Assembly: GCA_037903355.1 (NCBI GenBank)
Contig: JBAJFE010000042.1
Span: 682,001-746,000 of the forward strand
Reading direction: 5' to 3'
Length of the DNA: 64,000 bases
DNA from: Trichuris trichiura
Lineage: Eukaryota > Nematoda > Enoplea > Trichinellida > Trichuridae
The notes below the pieces were generated by a model. The model was not told where the DNA came from and did not search any database. It was given only the letters and a program-made list of their open reading frames with translations. Shown piece by piece: positions 35,809-47,619 of the stretch. Each line of letters opens with the position of its first letter. Position 1 is the stretch's first letter. A program made the position numbers and the translations under genes.

Positions 35809-37900
35809 GGAACCTCGGTTATCTGGATGGGCCAGGAAGTGGACACCATTTATCCTCATAAAAACCTTTATCTCAGAGAACTGGGATACCTGCTTTTGGA
35901 ACATAACTGAGCAATGATTTCTGGCAATACATTCGTTCTTTCTCGTGAATAGTATTCGTGGGCATAGATAAATCGCCTTTACCTAGGCCAAACGTTGCTC
36001 TGCGTTTCGCACTATATCTGCGTAGCCTCGAAACCTTGATAACGCTGACTAGCTCAGTTCTGCATAGCTGGAAGATTTAATGGATGCTGAATGTTTTGTT
36101 TTATATCTACCTCTCTTTAACGTACAACAGGATTGAATACTGCTACTGCAACTCACGTACGATGCCGTTTGATGTTTTTATGCTGTACAATGCTGAGCAG
36201 CATTAAAGTCTTCGCAAGAACAATTCTTTCCTTTCCTGTTTCTTCTCAGCAGAAGCAATAGTCGCAGCCTGTTATAGCGCATGAAGATTATCTCAAGATG
36301 CGTCGCTGGCCTCAGAAAAAAAGAAGTTTGCGGCAGAAAGTAAAGGTGAACCCAGTGAATATACATCGCTACTGATTAAACCGACTGAGGGGGCGAAAAG
36401 GGTCCACCACGAACTGAATAGCGACAAGGTGAATGGCAAAGCTTTCGTTACAGAAACAAGACCAGCCAACTGTTGTCGCTAGTTTCCCGGCAAGACTAAT
36501 GCTCACACCTCAGAATGAACGGCCTGCGTTACGCCCAATACCAACTATGATTATCATAAAGAAATGATCAGAGATCGACGACAACAGGAAGCTGCGCTTG
36601 TCACAGTAGTTGAAGGGTTCACAATGCTTAATCGCTATGCACAGTAAGATCATCGAGAGCGTCTGTGAATCAGAGGTCTGAAAGAACTTCACTTGCTGAA
36701 CAGATCACCAAAGAAAAAATGGGCAATGCATTCGTTAATAGAGAAGTCAGAGGTAATAGAGGCTTTGGATTGAAACGAATCAGATCGACCTTTGGCTGAA
36801 AGCTGTGAAATACGAACCAGATTTGACACCGGTATAAAGCAAAGAAGTGCCATCATCTTTCAGCGAAAATAGCTGGAGATGAGAATCAAGAGAGCAAGGT
36901 CATGAAACAATTTCAACATGAAGAACTAGCTTTCCAAGCTTTCCATGTCTGCTTTGTCCGGAAAGCTCCAGCTGAGTAGCCGTTGCCCAGCCCCTTATTG
37001 GGTAAGAAAGCGGTAGACTTCAAATCGAGGCTTTACGAGGATCCAACTTTCAAAGCTGGCTCTAGTCGGCATAAAAAATTAAGAAACCGCATGGCATTCG
37101 AGAATTGGAAACCGAAAGAAAAAGACTCTACGCGGATAATAGTTCAGCAAGAAAATTCGAAGAACTGAAAATCAGTGTAATCAGAATATTATTTATAAAG
37201 CGGATGAAACTGGGCTGAAGTGGAAAGCTCTCGCAGAAACTCACTGGTCGCTTTTAAAGAAGAATCTGCTCTGGGATGCAAACGGAGTAGAGAACGGCAT
37301 TAATGGTATGTGTAGACGCTTCTGGTACCCATGGTATTCCGCTCTTCCTTATTGGAAAATGAAGGAAGCCCAAAAGTTTCAAAAATAAAAAAGCCTCGTT
37401 GTAGTTTAGAACAATCAGAAGAATGTGTGTGGGAATGCTGAAGCTTTTGAAAGGCGGTTCAGAAAGGCTTTCACACTTGAGGTTAAAAGATGTCAAAATC
37501 AGACCCGCAAGAACAGCGAAATGGTGCTACCAATAGCTCACCTTTCGACGTACCTATCCGCTGAGTCACTTAAGCGAACTGATTAATTCCTAAGCATAAA
37601 ACTTGTTCCGCCAAATTTAGGTTCGTTAATATAGCTAATCAATCATAGCGTAATTCAAAATCTGAAGCGCTTATATCGGAAACAGCTTCTCCGCCATCTT
37701 TCGCTATCAGGAAGCAACGGAACAGTAAAGGAAATAGTAAAAAAAGCCCTATTTATAAAAGAAACCTTTTCCTTGAACAGGGATAATGGTTTCTCGATCA
37801 ACGAGCTTTGGGCAAACCTTCTTCGATACGGCAGAGGTTGTGAAGTCAATAAGGTGAGTTTCAATAATCAAAAATTGATTTCGCGAACGCGTTTCCCGTA
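35809..37900 (+). mobile_element. decayed Tigger/jerky-type (pogo clade) DNA transposon
   Basis: The left end CAGTGGAACCTCGGTTATCT matches the typical start of Tigger elements. Broken transposase follows on the plus strand. SPLLGKKAVDF...DPTFKAGSS (from 36983) is the CENP-B/jerky DNA-binding region, and YKADETGLKWKAL (about 37194-37232) is the first catalytic Asp block (DETGL). GIPLF.IGK and FK.RLYRKQLLR-like segments (about 37320-37360 and 37660-37690) match later parts of the transposase. Frameshifts and stops separate these pieces, so the element is dead. The right terminal repeat was not found. Confidence 0.75.
36983..37880 (+). pseudogene. transposase relic, jerky/Tigger family
   Basis: Fragments of a DDE transposase occur in the order expected for jerky/Tigger proteins but in different frames: helix-turn-helix end, the DETGL catalytic block, the PLLVIGKSKKP-like block in degenerate form, and the C-terminal block with LPPN.SLI-like and FKR.YRK-like motifs. 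No intact frame exceeds about 60 codons. It lies within the element described at 35809. Confidence 0.72.
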
Positions 37901-38984
37901 TACAAGCGACAACGCGCCTGATTTTTTATCATCTTGCGCTAAAGACGTAACTGGTTTGTTCCGAAAGCTCTGCGTTACTTCGCCCTTTCCTTCAACCCTC
38001 CACTCATACGCGCAACATCGACAAATGAAGAAAAATTGGTCGCACAAACTCGACTCTAGTCACATACGCCGATAAGATACAGTATAGCACTTTTTTGCAC
38101 ATGCGCTGTCCAGAAAAGATATCCTAGGTTATGGGATCGAAGCGTCTGCAAACCAAAGAGCCTTGTCCGCTTTCTTACGAGTAAAGCTAACGATAAGGCA
38201 GGCAGGGCATTGCCAGCTGGGCAACTCCATTACTTCCCGTTATAAACGCGTCGCTTTGAACGTCATGACTGATGACTATACCTCAGTTTCCTGTTAATTG
38301 TAAGGAAGACAGTAATAACCGCCATTAAACGAGAAGATATAGTTGAAGGTACGAAGCAATGAAGACAAACTACAGTAGGTAGCCACTAATCTGGAAAGCT
38401 CACTAACTCGGAGAAATTTGGGTGAACAAGTTGTGACTACAGTGAATTGTGGACAAGTCTGACAGATCTGAATAACCGCAGGGAAGTTTCTCTACGCATT
38501 AGCTAGGATTCACAGTAATTTTACGTATGGAGCTGCTTACTGAACATGCAATGAACAGCTCCATGCAGCGATGATTGTCGTTTCTGGCACTGTTCACATC
38601 CACTTTCACGGGTTATTACCACATATTCTTGAAGTCACTTTCCAGTCGAGCATAGTAACTTAAACAGAACTCCGTAAATTTTTTAAACTCGCCTTTGTTA
38701 TGAGCTTCCGATCTTGGATCCGGAAATTTCTGCCGTGAACTTTTCTAGCCTAGGCGACAAAATTGCACTACCTGAGCGCTTCATTTGATTTCTCTTCATC
38801 AACGTTTCATTCTCTTTCCATGTATTGCAACTGCTCCCTTTAAAATACAACCTGTATTACTTCGCAAGGTAACCGAAGAGTAGACGAGGAAAATTGCCAT
38901 ACTTGTCGAATTGTTGCTCCTGAAACATTGCACTTACTCTTTTTTATCTCATGAAAGCTGACAAAGGGTGCTACTAAGTCACGC

Positions 38985-39860
38985 TAGTGAGAGCTACTAG
39001 TCTACGTGAACGCACACTGCCGTTGTACAACTTATCAAGAATTGCTCCAACTGACCGCAAATGGATAATCCAGTTGCGTCGCTTCACTCTTTACCACCGT
39101 CTGTATCGTCTCCTTTTGATGCTTGCGAAAAGTTTGAAATCGATATTTTTGGCTCCTTACAGGACATCTCATACATACAACAGTTTGCCATTACTATGGG
39201 CGACCACTTCAGTAAACGCCCAGAGGTGTACATTTGCCAACAAAAGAAGTACTGCACTTTTCAAATAAAATACCCAGCCGTGAAAAACATTCCAGAGAAA
39301 TAGATACTGGCAATGGCATGCAATTTATACGTGGGATGCAGTTAAACATTTTTTACAAAAATGTTCTATCTGCCATGACAAACCCTCGCTCTATTACCTT
39401 AGAGATAATGCAAAAATCCAACGTTTCGGCAAGCTACTCAGAGACGCATTACAAGCGACACACATAGGGCAAAATTCAAAGTTATATGCGGTTACACAGT
39501 TCCTGACGAACTACAGAGCGACGCCCCAATGCATGACTGGAGAAACGCGATTGTTACTGCTTCCTGGAAGCACACCGATTATAAGGTTGCATACGTAGGC
39601 AACGCGAGCATACAGACGATAATGTCTTATGTTCTAAAATGCTCATGAAACAGGACAATACGCGTCGATACGCAGACTGGCGAAAGAAGGTGTAGATCTC
39701 GAGTCAGGATTTTGGTCCGTATATCCCAGCCAGGTAGTTCAGAAAAACCTCGTTACTCACATTGCTTACGTAAAGCATCAAGCGAAAAAACAGGTATATA
39801 AAACTTGTCCCTCAGCCGTATCTAGAACATTGCCCGTTTCAATTCATTTCTAACATCTTG
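38985..39860 (+). pseudogene. Gypsy-type retrotransposon integrase relic
   Basis: The plus strand carries pieces of a Gypsy integrase in order: ITMGDHFSKRPEVY (catalytic core start, about 39190-39232), TQFLTNYRATPQCMTGETR (about 39490-39550), and a degenerate segment after the integrase core. Stops and frameshifts between them show that it is inactive. Neither LTR was recognised. Confidence 0.72.
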
Positions 39861-40256
39861 GAACGAAAACTGAAACGTACAGCGCTAACAACTCGCACAT
39901 CGTTAGCACTGTAATTGTCGCACTATGTTGAGTTTCACTCTGACTACCCCTTTTCTCCGTCTTGCTTTTGTCCACTAAATGCTTCCGCTAAAAGAAGCTA
40001 CGATCCACAAACTTAAAGATGTTTAATAGTGAACAGGAGATATCAGTTCGGAAGTACTAAGCTGCAAGTTACGAGAGGGTAAACTTACGAAGAAATCATG
40101 TCAAAATGTACATTTTGCAATCTTAATTTCTAACCAGTCGCTAAAAAATCACACGTGTTACTTATATAATTATGTATACATTTCTCCTTAAAATCTGAGA
40201 ATAGATGCGCAAGATAAGGCATCCTGTGCTCACGGTCATGCACGTTGCGATTTTGT

Positions 40257-41366
40257 CTAATCTTCTTCGCTGGAATCTGAATCGCTGCTGCCCCATTTGG
40301 TATGCTCTTCATCGCACTGGTGAGCCCCTCTGGCCTCCAAAATGTGTTCGCCAAAGTTGGCTATTCCCTTCAAAATAAGTAACTTTATATGAATGCAAAT
40401 AAACGTACTTAAAGCTCAAAATACTGGGTATGTCAGCTGACCTAATGCGTAGGCACCGAGGCCAGCCGCAGCTCCTATGCCAGCAGCCTTGAACAGAGAC
40501 AATCTTTTCCTAGGGATCGGACTGTTTTCTGGAATTGGCATAGGCGATGCAGAATCCTACACAACGCGCATTAGATCATACTTAGGGAAGCATAAACTTA
40601 CTGCTTCAAACTGAGGATTCTCATTAGTACGGGGAATGGATACCGGATACGGAGGGTATGGAGGAACAGGGGCTTGATTTCCAAGGCCACAGGCCCATCG
40701 AGCTTGTGGAACTGGATATCCATGAGGAATGGGATATGGTGGAGTGAAACTTGGAACCTTAAACAATGATCAATAAAGCGATTAGCCAAGCAACGATACA
40801 TTCGTCAAAGTAAATTACGGGGTATGGTGGAGGCGCTGCAGGTGGAACACTCCCAGGCAGCCCAGGATGAGCTGTTGCAGTAGTTGATGAATCAGCATAA
40901 TGATCTTCAACAGGAGCACTCGGAACGGTCTAAGAACGACATTTGTAAGAGCCTTTCAAAGCTTTACAGCAACAAACTTTCAACACTGCTTGAGTTTCAA
41001 CCGCGTAGAGCGTCACGTCACCATCGATCACAATAGCATTTACCGTTGCGAAAGGCAATCTATGTCGGTACTCAGCGTAATGTTCTCCATTGACGGCAAT
41101 CTGAAACAACCGCGCTTGGTTATGGACTTTAACAGTGAATTAATACATTCACCTTATAACCCTCGTGCTCCACCAATATAAGCACTTCGAACTGTTCGCC
41201 CAATTTGAACGGGAAGTGACCAGCAGTCTCTTCGTTTCCCCAACGTTCATTTACCAAACTGTTGCGAACGACTCGAAAAAAAGCACCATCAAACCTGGGA
41301 CTTATGTGGAGCACAATGTCAGATCTTGGATGCATCACTGTTCCATTCTGAAGATTGATGGCAAAC
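40257..41366 (-). CDS. galectin with Pro/Tyr-rich, Gly/Ala and acidic C-terminal tail
   Basis: This is a galectin carbohydrate-recognition domain, usually a beta-galactoside-binding lectin. Exons: 41153-41366, about 40987-41100, 40819-40929, 40602-40757, 40425-40556, 40257-40367; all internal joins are phase 0. Domain landmarks are FAINLQ, DIVLHISPRFDG, VVRNSL, RWGNEE, FPFKLGEQFEVLIL, NGEHYAEYRHR and IDGDVTLY. Three further exons add a proline/tyrosine-rich stretch (SFTPPYPIPHGYPVP, VPPYPPYPV), a small hydrophobic Gly/Ala segment (AAGIGAAAGLGAYALG) and an acidic end (SSDSDSSEED). Compared with the canonical HxNPR...WGxEER site, the Asn is Ser (HISPR) and the last Arg is Thr (WGNEET). A second donor at 40978 is possible. 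The N-terminal exon, preceding the phase-2 join at 41366, was not identified. Confidence 0.85.
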
Positions 41367-44300
41367 CTAAACGCAGCAAAAAATGAATAGGACAGACATC
41401 ATATGAAACATTAGGAAGGATAGCCAACGAAAAAGTGAATTTTCAATTTGGATATGTGAATTCAAATAGCATATGCTTCGAGTAAAAACTCTTGCTGATG
41501 CATGGGATCAATGATTTTCAGGCTTACAACAGCAGCAGACCTTTTCTCCGAACAGAACCTTCAAACCGGGAAAGAACTTTATCTCGTTGCCTCTATCGCA
41601 TTACTATCTTCTCGCAATTATCAGTTGGGTACATCGAATGGATTAGTGGAATTTCGTATGTGTATGTACATTAATACAGTTGCTATGTATGAAGTTCTAT
41701 GTTATTAAATCTAGAACAAAATTGCCGTAACAGCATTCTTGTACAACATAATTTTTCTCAACTATTAGCTAATTCAAGAGTTTATTCTTGTGAAGACAGG
41801 CTGTATAAACTTTTCGCATTCAAGCGTTTCCAATGCTCAGCTTGGGTACTCTGTCAAATCATCAAGTAAATCACGCCCCTTAACTGTATTGGTTTCATGC
41901 GTCAGAAATAGTAATTTATATATCACTGGTACTTTATCCCGCAGCTACAAATTGGCCTGCTTATCTAATGTTGCAGATTAAGTCACCCAATAATGGCTCA
42001 CGGCCGGGAACTCGACAACAAAAGAAAAAACGGCTGACGCAAGCACTGGTTAACTGCCGACAAAACTTTGCACAGTTTTTGTTGTGATGACCCTTCAGTT
42101 GGCTCCTTTCTCTTACTAGGGTGTCACAACAAGTTCTTTATAGTTCGTCATATCCACTTCGCCGCAAGGATTTTCCACCGCGGCAGTTCGTCTTGCCTAT
42201 GCAGAAATCTCTCCAATGCTGTAGTTCAACTACATCTTAGCACAAGCTTAAACCCAAACGTATATCAGTAACAGCATTGAACCAATGTGTGGCCAACGAA
42301 GACCAAAGTAAAGGAAAGTGATGCTGCGCGAACAAGCTGGAGTCCAGGAGAACACAGTTGCTGCTGCACCTCGCCCCAACAAGTCACGATGGCCGCCTAC
42401 GAGTATCACCAACTGGGGTTAGCGACCGAAGTTGCTATAGGACATCTCAGACATGGAACCGACTCTGGACCAGCAACGTCGAAGACTCTAGTTCCGTCCG
42501 TTTTTGCGTTTATTTTCTTGTTTGTTTCTGTTTTTGGCTGCGCAGTGCCCTCGTTGCGTCACTTTGACTGTTGAAAATTACTCCCACTTAGATCGGTGCG
42601 TGCGCTCGCTATTTATATCCCACTGTTCTTCTGTAACGAAGTCTTCTACCAAAAGGTAAAGTGTCAGCTAATAAGTCGCTGTCACGCGTCGAGTCTTCAA
42701 CTGTTCGAAAAGCAAAAGTGGTAAATGCAGAAGTGATCCTCGTTCCTTTTGGTTATCCGTTGAAAACAGACTAATGCCTAATCTGAAAGCCTTGGAAGAA
42801 CTGTTGTTGTTCAAAACGAAGTGATACAACCATACAATAAAGACCTACATTCTCTATGCAGTACTATGATCTCCTGCTAAAGAACTGTTTTCAAACTGCA
42901 GCAACTACGAAATGCTCCGATGAAATAACCTAAATTTTAAAACTGGGCCCGAAAACGTTTATGAAAAACACGTTTAGCTGCATTCCAGTTGACCAAACAA
43001 ATGAAAACCATTGTATTAGCTATTGCACGCATGCGTTCTACTCGGAATGTAGGAAAACGAAAATAGGGTATGAAACACGAAATCTTCTACATTTAAAGAA
43101 AGCGAAAAAATAAGCTTTTGACTCTAGCGTAACTTACAAACCAATCTCATCCTGTTAAAATAACAATCGAGAATTACGAAGCCACGCAATGCTAAAAACG
43201 CAATTACCACCGCGCATCTTCTGGAACTTCACCAGCGATGCGAATAATTAAACCGTTGTCACACGAATCGAGCTTCTTCACAAATACGTTTTCCTAATAA
43301 GCGAAACTGGAATAGCGCAGGCAACTTTTCGTAAACATTACCATGAAAAGGCAAATGCTGCTGCACCTGGCCAGAAAAACAAACAGCCACTTCGCTTCGA
43401 AATAGTAAAACCTTAAACAAACTTTACAACGCTGTGTCGCAATTTTAATGCAAAGATCAGTAAAGATGCACTAAAGAGAATTCAGGTTTTAACGACGCAA
43501 ACAGAAACAAGTCATTCTAGTAATTATATAGCTGAACTGAACTTCCAGTTTTGGCTGTCTTCGGTCAAGTTCACTGATGTAAGCTAACTAGCGTATATGT
43601 CGTCTATAAAACGACTGGACGTCTAAAGCGGCGGTCAAATTTACTGCCAATTTTTCTTCATTTGTCATCGTCCGGGGTATAGGATGAGGGTCGAGTTCAC
43701 GACCAACTTTTAGGATTTCTATATCTCAGGCGTGGCATCTTAAGGCGATTGCGAAACATGACCAGTTCCGTGTCTCTACGTCGGCACTGGGAAGCTTCTC
43801 TAGCGAATTTTCGAAAACTTGTTATATGTTCATCATTTTAGGCAGTAAAATTTAAGCTATTCTTACAGAATTTTCTAATTTTAGGTGGTTTGCTCAACGC
43901 TTGTCAGAGGAACCAAAAACCTGCGGTTTCGAAGTTGTTTGTGACCATTTGCTCGCAGGATACCTGCACACCATTTTGAAACACTGTAACTATACTCAGA
44001 AGAACTGGCATAGTTACAGAAAGTCATAAAGAAGATTTAGAAAAAGCGACACCGAAGTGTTGCGGATGCAGCGACTCGCTAAAGTGAAGGTCAAACTTTA
44101 GTCACAGACATTGTCAGTTGTGCATCCTAATATCCTACTGTAGCGTGGAAAAAGCAGGTATGGAGAAATGCAGGTGTAGTTCAATTTACGTATCCGCGAT
44201 TTTTCTCTCACCGCTCACGCAGTTTGATATTGCGCAGTTTGCAGTTTATGCAAGAAATAAAACTTGTATGTATTTATGCCTCTTCACGATTTCACTCCAA

Positions 44301-44659
44301 AGAATTAGGTAGCACCGTAGTCGTGTAGACCAATGCGAGCAGTTCTGTCGCAAATCTTACATAAATGAATATGAAATGCACGTTAGCTTGGAGCAATCGG
44401 TTGCAGAATGTAGGCATAGAGTTTCGTCTCGGCAGTCCTCTCGTTATAGGTGGCGCAATACACAGAGTTCAAGTGCGCAGTGGCGGTGATGGGCATAGGT
44501 GTTACCTTCTCCTGCGTATTTGAAGCGTAACTATAGCTTATCTGTGCAAATGTATACAATGTGCTTAAATATGATTCTTGCTTCTCAGAGTTCCGCAAAC
44601 AATTAGCATACTCCTACAAATGAGCATACTCCTTTCTGGAAATGCTGACCATCTTGTTC

Positions 44660-44781
44660 TGCCTTTACGGCCAAGCATGGCCGCCGTCCGGCTCTACCCT
44701 TACTTAAGCCTAAGTTGAAATGTAAGCGTTATGCTTACGTTTATGTTACGGAAGAACAGGACGGCCGGCAAGCTTGCAGTA
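44660..44781. repeat. imperfect inverted repeat
   Basis: GCCAAGCATGGCCGCCGTCC on the left is mirrored by GGACGGCCGGCAAGCTTGC on the right with a few mismatches. The spacer contains CTTACTTAAGCCTAAG and ATGTAAGCGTTATGCTTACG, a smaller palindrome. It shares the AAGCCTAAG word with the repeats near 24590 and 50330. Confidence 0.6.
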
Positions 44782-45171
44782 AGAAGGTTGAGGCTTACGT
44801 CAGCGTTTACGGATGATATATCTACCATAGGCGTCGCTGTAGACTATTTTAAATTCAAGCTTAAATGGTCTACGATGAACCTTAAGCAACAAGGACATTG
44901 CCAACGCGGTCTTCACTTAACAGCCTATGTCGTGACGCGACAAAGTCGAAATAACAGTGGGAGACTTGAATGGCTGATGGATTCAAGGCAGACCCCAAAA
45001 TCAAAATCGTAGATTATTCATGCACGTTTACGTGCTGTGTAGGTGCAGCCTTTAGCCAGCGCTGAAAAGCAGGACTAAGAAGTTTGAGAAAAAAATTGGT
45101 TGATATAACGGAACGAAAACCTTACGTAGGGCTAATTATGGCGTACAAATCCAGTAGACTCCATTCAGTAC

Positions 45172-45350
45172 TAGTGACGTTCGCAACAACGGTAGCACTG
45201 CGGAGCGAAAAAACAGTCATTCAGTTTCGTTGCTGACGTCAGTATATTATGCTTACGTCAGCCGTCTTGTTTACCCATGTTATGTAACAGCTTTCTTTGT
45301 TGACTTCCGCGGATTGCTCTATATCTGTTAAGCTCTGGGAAGTAAGGCCT
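45172..45350. repeat. dispersed repeat with TGACGTCA palindrome, copy B
   Basis: It aligns with 19193-19380: TACTAGTGACGTTCGCAACA, CACTGCGGAGCGAAAAAA, GTTGCTGACGTCAGT, a second partial site TTACGTCAGC, CTTTCTTTGTTGACTTC. One of the two palindromes has decayed relative to copy A. Confidence 0.65.
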
Positions 45351-45469
45351 GCAGTGACCTCTGAATACAAAATCCGCGGTAGAAAGACAGGAGCCTCACG
45401 CTTTGATGCTCACTGTAGCAAGTACGAGCTGATTAATTCTAATCAGGTCTGATCTCTGACATCCGATTA

Positions 45470-45783
45470 TCACCAATGAACAACCTCCCATCGGTTAAGG
45501 ACAGAGGCATTATGCTCCATCAGCCATGTTTCGAAGGCTTCATTTTGGAGGATGTTTCGTTGCCATACCGATATTTTAAGAAAAGGCTGCAATGCAGCAT
45601 CTCCTTGGGGTTTTCTTTCCATAAGATACATTTTCATGATGTACGTTTCCACTGGTCCATGGCCAGGCGTTCCAGTGAATCTATCCTTTCTCAATTCCTG
45701 CGTTTCAAAGTTTCTAACTCTCGCAGTGTTCCTTACCATTGAGCTGTAGTAATGTGGATCGATAAACCAGTGTTTCCATGTGG
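45470..45783 (-). CDS. unidentified coding exon
   Basis: A 100-codon open stretch on the minus strand has strongly protein-like composition: WKHWFIDPHYYSSM, FETQELRKDRFTGTPGHGP, YIMKMYLMERKPQ, ISVWQRNILQNEAFETWL. A splice acceptor (AAAAAG) is possible at 45784, and a donor GAG|GTTGTT near its end could replace the terminal TGA. A nearby minus-strand segment (about 45840-45930, containing ARLKEHGVSLSTFERFPFGG) may be the preceding exon, but the phases I tried do not join. Composition suggests a small basic soluble protein. I do not recognise the family. Confidence 0.45.
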
Positions 45784-46176
45784 CTTTTTATGATAAGGAA
45801 GCAACGAAGAAACAGGATACCATGAAAATGAAATCGCCACCGAACGGAAACCGTTCAAACGTGCTCAGCGAGACGCCATGTTCCTTGAGACGAGCGAGGT
45901 TATCCAGTGGTGATAGTCACTTGACAGAATGCTTAGCAGCAGATCAATGGAAATGTACCCATGGAAGAATATCACATGGAAGTCATCGTACAATTTTTGT
46001 AAATTAAATGTGACCCGGTTGTCAATTTTAAGATGCAAACCAGAAAACATAAAACACTGTAGCCGTTTTAATAACTACATAGTCTCAAACCAAAGAACAG
46101 CACCTTTCCTGAAAGTTCACATATAACTGCAAGTTGGGTCTTTATTATAGGTGACATAATCTTGAATAAATAAAAA

Positions 46177-47619
46177 CTAAATGCAATTTCTTTCCTCGTG
46201 ATGCATGTACGCTTCCAAGTTCATAACGCCGATGTCGAAAACAGGAGGCTGCTTGTTAGGAGGAACAATGTACCTCTTCGGTATGTCCATCTTCCAACGA
46301 CGCTGACATGGTTTACCGTCATGGCAGTCATGATATATTTTAAGGACCGGATCGATGCTCGTAATTTCTGATGTTTGGCCATCAAGATAAAACTCTCCGT
46401 TGCTATCCGTGTACTTTTCGTCCATGGTATCATCAAACCCAAAATCTGGAATATCAAAAGCAAGGTATAAATACAAGCACTTCTGGCTAATTAACGAACA
46501 CAACATATATAAACAGCCTTTATGAATTAATAGCTTAAAGCAAGCTGCCCTAGAAATAACGACTCCTAACTTATTTACAGGTATGCTGTTTATAATTTTT
46601 ATGAAATGCTGGAACTTCGGCAATCGCGTCGGACACCATAGTCAACATCGAACGTAATGGTTATATTTACCGCTTATGAAGGGACAGGAGTCTTTCGGAA
46701 CCTGAAATGCTCTGTTTCCAACTACAAGAACTCGTTGAAAACGGAGCGAATCAGGATCTGAAGCTCTGAGAATTTAAAAATTGTCGGTAAGTATAAAAAT
46801 AAATGGTTCGTATGTTTTCCGTAACAAATGAACATACCAAATTTCACAATGCCGTTAGGTTTTTCATTTTCAATCTAGAAATGATGAACAAGTTGAATTA
46901 AAGAGGTCAGCTTCTACGAATAGGAGAACTATTATACCCTTTGAATACATAGCATTTGTAGAGTTTGTTTTACGGTGGGACCCGTTTGTAACTAATTACA
47001 TTCTCCAGAGTTTTCGGGACCATCTATGACCGGTCCTCAACGGTAAAGACGAATCGAATTACTTTGTCTTCAGTGACAGCCGTATTAATAAAGCCACCCA
47101 TTTGTTCATCACTCTCTTTCCAATAACAGAAACTAATAAGCTGTATTGAACACGTAGCTTTTCCTTATGGGACCGTACATTCTTATGAGGTTCAAAATTT
47201 TATTTACGGTAGAAGTCCCGTTTATAAAATGACGAACAATGACCGGAGCTTTTGGGTGCAGTACCTTCACCCGTCGTCAACCAATGGTTACATCGCTGAC
47301 GACGGGAAAAGGTATAACACCCAAAAGCTTTGGTCACTGTTCTTCGTTTTACAAACGGGACTCTTACGGTACACAAAAATTGAACCTTATGAAAAACTAA
47401 TAACCAATAAAGATGTTTCATAGAAAAATAGAAAAATTTGCGTGTACGCAACAAAAAACTATTTTTACCAATGTCGACCAGCTTGACCTTCACTCCCGAC
47501 GCAGGGGATGACCCACAAAGCAGTCTTCCTTTGACGGCGACTCTTTGCATGGATCCAAAGAGACAGTGAACTTGCAAGGCCAAAAGGCTAGCAATAAGGA
47601 AAGCGCACACAGCCTTCAT
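46177..47619 (-). CDS. transthyretin-like (TTR) secreted protein
   Basis: This belongs to the nematode-specific transthyretin-like family (Pfam TTR-52 group), small secreted proteins that include the C. elegans engulfment bridge TTR-52. Two exons, 47469-47619 and 46177-46445, join in phase 1 to give 139 residues. Residues 1-19 form a signal peptide (MKAVCAFLIASLLALQVHC). Family landmarks are VAVKGRLLCG, FGFDDTMDEKYTDSNGEFYL, DPVLKIYHDCHDG, CQRRWKMDIPKRYI and DIGVMNLEAY, with conserved cysteines ending in NCI. The 1.0-kb intron carries a foldback element. Secretion follows from the signal peptide; the specific partner is unknown. Confidence 0.93.
47180..47396. mobile_element. foldback (MITE-like) element in the TTR-like intron
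   Basis: Arms of about 100 bp: AGTCCCGTTTATAAAATGAC...GAGCTTTTGGGTG on the left is mirrored by CACCCAAAAGCTTTGGTCAC...AAACGGGACTCT on the right. Pairing continues out through TTATGAGGTTCAA/TTGAACCTTATGA. The centre is near 47290. Both strands show fake open frames because of the symmetry. Confidence 0.88.

Larger units (their letters stand above)
41367..45469. other. 4.1-kb gap
   Basis: The galectin 5' exon is probably within the first few hundred bases. Further on I see an imperfect inverted repeat (44660-44781) and the second copy of the TGACGTCA repeat (45172-45350). An open frame at 42287-42574 (plus) has no recognised homology. The rest shows no recognisable coding or repeat structure. 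Confidence 0.5.

Noticed and set aside
40960..41050. Possible splice donor ACG|GTAAAT inside the galectin exon
   Set aside because: Reading through gives the conserved galectin ending VNAIVIDGDVTLY, so the exon must continue.
41502..41708. Plus-strand open frame opposite the region upstream of the galectin
   Set aside because: The composition is plausible but there is no homology. It lies where the galectin's first exon is expected on the minus strand, and neither reading could be confirmed.
47229..47423. Overlapping open frames on both strands
   Set aside because: They arise from the inverted-repeat symmetry of the foldback element, not from a gene.
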